Source: Chitinophaga niastensis (GTDB taxonomy: Bacteria > Bacteroidota > Bacteroidia > Chitinophagales > Chitinophagaceae). From it: a stretch of DNA of 64,000 bases. How positions within the stretch are numbered: position 1 is the stretch's first letter; each line of letters opens with the position of its first letter. This document shows positions 61,150 through 64,000 of this stretch, one piece after another. The notes beneath the pieces are model-generated. The model saw nothing but the letters and a program-made list of their open reading frames with translations. It did not search any database and was not told the origin of the DNA. Position numbers and translations under genes: made by a program. The stretch covers positions 242,320-306,319 of the forward strand of contig NZ_PYAW01000005.1 of assembly GCF_003014755.1 (NCBI RefSeq), read 5' to 3'.

Positions 61150-63846
61150 TTACCTTATTAATACCGTTGTACCCTTTCGGAAAATTTTTTTCCCGCTGTC
61201 TTTCTCAGTATAATGCAGCATCCAGACATAAGTGCCTATGTCTGCGGGCTTGCCGCCAACAGTGCCGTCCCATTTCCTGGTCCAGTCTGTTGTTTCAAAT
61301 ATCAGTTGCCCGAAACGGTTGTATACAGAAAAATTAAGGTCCAGCGCTTTATAGGCATTTAATGGGTAGAGATAATCATTTTGTCCGTCGTTGTTGGGAG
61401 AAAAAGCAGTAGGAACATCTATATAGCAGCTGGTAACCGCTTTAATATAATGATCCGTTGTATCCTGGCAATGCACCCCGTTTTCCACGATCAGACGGAT
61501 ATGATAGATCTCTTCTTTTTGAGATGGGAAGTATTGCATTTGTATGGGCGTAGGACCCGTGCTGGAAGCTCCGTTGCCATATTCCCATTTCCACGTTTGA
61601 ATGTTGCCAAGACTTTTGTTTTGCAGTATCACTACATCCAGCGGACAATAAGGTCCTGGATCAACATCAAATAACGCACTTACCTCACTTCTGAGAAGAA
61701 AGGTTTTATCCTGGGTATCGCTGCATACACCATTGGATACCGTAAGGGTCACCTGCTTGTTACCAAGGCTGGTATACACTTTTGAAGGATTTTGTATTGT
61801 ATACTGATCTCCGTCATCAAAACTCCATTTCCATGCGTTCACAGCATGTTTGCCGTCATGTGTGAGATTTACAGTGGTAATCCTGCATTGTTGCTGCAAA
61901 GTATAATTGAATGCGGCGGATACGGTATCGGCTGTACGAAAATTCAAATGCTGCCCTGCTACGGCCTCTTGCCAGCATTCGCTTTGTAAAGTATTGCCAT
62001 CAGTGCCTGTAGTAAGTTGTACAACATAATCACCTGCTGTTTGAATAACGTTGGATAGTTTTAATTCAATTGAATCTGCCAGGTTATTACTGTTACAGAT
62101 GCCTGTTGCCCCTGCAATGTGCACTGCTGTTGGGCCGGTGACAGTAAAATCGCTGCCATCAGGCGCAATGGAAGTACAGCGCACTGGTGTAGATAAACCT
62201 ACTTTTATGCTGACAGGATTACAAACTGCCGGTGCTGCATCAAGTAATAGTACGGCTGGCTGGGGAGCAATAACAAAAGGTTGGGCCGAGCCCGCGGGCG
62301 TTTGCTGCCAGCAGATGCTCTGCAAAGTATTTCCGTCGCTGCCGGATACCAGTTGTACCTGGTAATTACCGGGCAGTAAAATGCGTTTTTTTAGCTGTAG
62401 AATAATTGTTTTAGTAAAGCCATCAACATCGCAGGTAGTGGTGGAACTTGTTACCACAACAGGTGAGGGGCCATTGATAATAAAATCGCTGCCATCGCCT
62501 GAAACGGAACTACAGCGAACCGGCTGGTCAAATTGCAGTTGTATCTGATCCGGTGCGCAAGGCAGTGGAATGATATTCCCCAATGGTACAAAGGGTTGTG
62601 GTGGAATATGAAAACCAGCTACACCTCCGGAGGGTATCAGCACATGGCATTCGCTTTCAAGTGTATTGCCATCAGGGCCATTCACCAGCGTTATTTTATA
62701 ATCTCCATCCTGCAGAATGCGTTGATCCAGTTGAAGGGTGACAGTTTGCGTAAGACCGTTGGCATCGCAATTGCCGGTGGCGCCCGTAATCCGGATGGGT
62801 GAAGGGCCGCTGAGTATAAAGTCGCCGCCACCCGGAGCAATAGTGCTACACCGGATAGGCTGTGGAAACGTAAGTTGTATTTGGTCAGGTGCACAGGGCA
62901 ATGTGTTTACAGCACCCATGATAGCAGGAGGTGGTGGAACAACAGTAAAACTGATGCGCTGCCCGACTGTAAGTGCGTTGCCGCAGGCATCCAGTAGGGT
63001 ATTGCCATCAGTGCCTGTTTGTGATACCAGCGTATAATTACCCGGAGCCAGTGGTTTATCCAGTTGCAACACCAGGGAGTCCATATCAAAACCGCTGCTG
63101 CAATCAACTCCTTTGGCACTGAGTATTTTAGGCCCTGCGGGAGAAAAAGCAAAATCGCTGCCATCGGCGGCGAGGCTGTTGCATTTTAACCGTTTGCTCA
63201 GTTTTATACCAGCGGTAACCGGGCCGCAATAATAGCCGGCATCTTTTAACTGTGCCATGGTAGGATCGGTGATGTTAGCCGTTCCGCCACCAAAAGTCAG
63301 CTGGTATCCGATTTGTGAATCGGTGAAGTGGCTGATCAGCAGCAGGTAATTATGCCCTTGCTGCAACGTGGCCATGGAGCTGAATAGCGGCTGATTGTAT
63401 CCGCCGCAAACGTCCAGGGAGGTCCCTGCGGAGGAGGCGCCGGTGATACCGGATTCGCCTGACCAGTTCATCGATACATACAAGCTCATATCAGTATACA
63501 CATCATCCGGCTGATGGCCGGTAACGTCAAACAATTGCCAGTCGTAATCATCATTTAATACAATAGGGGTGATGGCAAAGCCCAGTGTGCCGGCCGTGTA
63601 ACAGGTAAATTTATACCAGAAGGGATTTTTATCCATATGTGGACCATTACCCGGGGTATTGCACTGAGGGCCTGGTATATTCCTGATTCCGCAAATGGGC
63701 ACCGATTGTTGTTGAAAGGTTTTTGTACCACAAACCGGAAATGCGGTAGACGGATTTTGACCAATGGCTGTACAGGTTTGTGCTGTTGCAGCTTTTGCCA
63801 GGATTAACAACGTTATAAAATATGCGAAGAGGATCTTCTGATACAT
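61150..63846 (-). CDS. Surface protein with tandem repeats, PKD domains and gliding-motility C-terminal domain
   Basis: 898 aa. Signal peptide (AYFITLLILAKAATA), a ~180-residue N-terminal region, then four related ~105-residue modules from ~220 to ~640 sharing C-S-x-I/L-A-x-D/G-G-S-D-F and DGNTLxSECW. Two PKD-type domains follow (NAWKWSFDDGDQYTIQNPSK; TWKWEYGNGASSTGPTP), then the type IX secretion CHU_C-type sorting domain (VPTAFSPNNDGQNDYLYPLN; VYNRFGQLIFETTDWTRKWD; GTYVWMLHY). It is exported by the T9SS and probably cell-surface attached. The 154 bases upstream to the window end contain no gene. Confidence 0.9.
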   Translation of the reverse strand: MYQKILFAYFITLLILAKAATAQTCTAIGQNPSTAFPVCGTKTFQQQSVPICGIRNIPGPQCNTPGNGPHMDKNPFWYKFTCYTAGTLGFAITPIVLNDDYDWQLFDVTGHQPDDVYTDMSLYVSMNWSGESGITGASSAGTSLDVCGGYNQPLFSSMATLQQGHNYLLLISHFTDSQIGYQLTFGGGTANITDPTMAQLKDAGYYCGPVTAGIKLSKRLKCNSLAADGSDFAFSPAGPKILSAKGVDCSSGFDMDSLVLQLDKPLAPGNYTLVSQTGTDGNTLLDACGNALTVGQRISFTVVPPPPAIMGAVNTLPCAPDQIQLTFPQPIRCSTIAPGGGDFILSGPSPIRITGATGNCDANGLTQTVTLQLDQRILQDGDYKITLVNGPDGNTLESECHVLIPSGGVAGFHIPPQPFVPLGNIIPLPCAPDQIQLQFDQPVRCSSVSGDGSDFIINGPSPVVVTSSTTTCDVDGFTKTIILQLKKRILLPGNYQVQLVSGSDGNTLQSICWQQTPAGSAQPFVIAPQPAVLLLDAAPAVCNPVSIKVGLSTPVRCTSIAPDGSDFTVTGPTAVHIAGATGICNSNNLADSIELKLSNVIQTAGDYVVQLTTGTDGNTLQSECWQEAVAGQHLNFRTADTVSAAFNYTLQQQCRITTVNLTHDGKHAVNAWKWSFDDGDQYTIQNPSKVYTSLGNKQVTLTVSNGVCSDTQDKTFLLRSEVSALFDVDPGPYCPLDVVILQNKSLGNIQTWKWEYGNGASSTGPTPIQMQYFPSQKEEIYHIRLIVENGVHCQDTTDHYIKAVTSCYIDVPTAFSPNNDGQNDYLYPLNAYKALDLNFSVYNRFGQLIFETTDWTRKWDGTVGGKPADIGTYVWMLHYTEKDSGKKIFRKGTTVLIR

Positions 63847-64000
63847 GGGATTCTTATAGAATGCAGGTAATGTTTGCTAATTTAAGATAAATTTTCCCGA
63901 TCTGTCCCATTTGCGTAAATATCTTCATTTTAACGCTTTCGGTGCCATAACGGGTTAAAATCCGTGTACAATTGATTAATTACAGTAGCATTCCATCGGG

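Overview
The window looks like a chromosome segment of a Bacteroidota bacterium, most probably Chitinophagaceae (Chitinophaga-like). The evidence is promoters of the TTG-N19/20-TAnnTTTG type, absence of Shine-Dalgarno sequences, a gliding-motility/type IX secretion C-terminal domain, a CarboxypepD_reg-type TonB-dependent receptor, DUF4251 and WG-repeat proteins, and several lipoproteins. It carries no rRNA, no ordinary tRNA, no CRISPR array, no transposase and no prophage.

Left edge (1-3600): a gene running off the left edge encodes an alpha-helical, solenoid-like protein with a RING-like Cys-x-His...Cys-x2-Cys motif. In its 5' leader lies an intact-looking tRNA mimic: 7-bp acceptor stem, D arm with GG, T arm with TTCGA, but a ~70-nt extended arm in place of the anticodon arm. 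A WYL-domain regulator is transcribed divergently. This resembles the layout of Ro/Y-RNA and RNA-repair loci and is the best candidate for an undescribed system here. An HPP-family membrane protein follows.

Sugar-oxidation genes occur at three places. At 3609-10237 (minus) there is a four-gene operon (DUF1549/DUF1553 with heme site, DUF1501, TIM-barrel isomerase, membrane cytochrome c with leucine-rich repeats) with an AraC regulator upstream. At 28208-32011 there is a DUF1080 hydrolase followed by a beta-propeller/cytochrome c protein. At 52356-57034 there is a signal-bearing Gfo/Idh/MocA oxidoreductase followed by a HEAT-DUF1080-DUF1080 protein. Together they suggest oxidation of glycosides to 3-keto sugars in the periplasm, cleavage of the keto sugars, and electron transfer to c-type cytochromes. 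A GH2 beta-galactosidase (12959-16114) and a large TonB receptor (40411-43242) fit a saprophytic lifestyle.

The rest is mostly single genes: a flavin monooxygenase, a pentapeptide protein, a formylglycine-generating-enzyme homologue with both active-site cysteines, DNA polymerase IV, an orphan CDI-immunity-like protein, a thioredoxin-reductase-like enzyme, an ankyrin protein, an ABC exporter, two GNATs, a HAD hydrolase, a TetR-TolC-HlyD-MFS efflux operon, a Mpo1-like protein, an HxlR/DoxX pair, a large SPFH protein with four tandem modules, a ROK protein, MtfA-like and M28 peptidases and a T9SS-type surface protein. Two genes (an M57-like lipoprotein peptidase and a WG-repeat lipoprotein) are each broken by an apparent one-base loss in a poly-A tract.

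Non-coding structure is unusually rich. A family of long palindromes (12.8, 27.8, 32.1, 48.5 kb, and a half copy at 51.9 kb) and a second family with a conserved asymmetric core (26.5 and 52.0 kb) mostly sit within 1-7 bases of a stop codon. A ~125-bp promoter block is present in two copies (17.4 and 33.0 kb). A 137-bp dyad sits inside the efflux operon.
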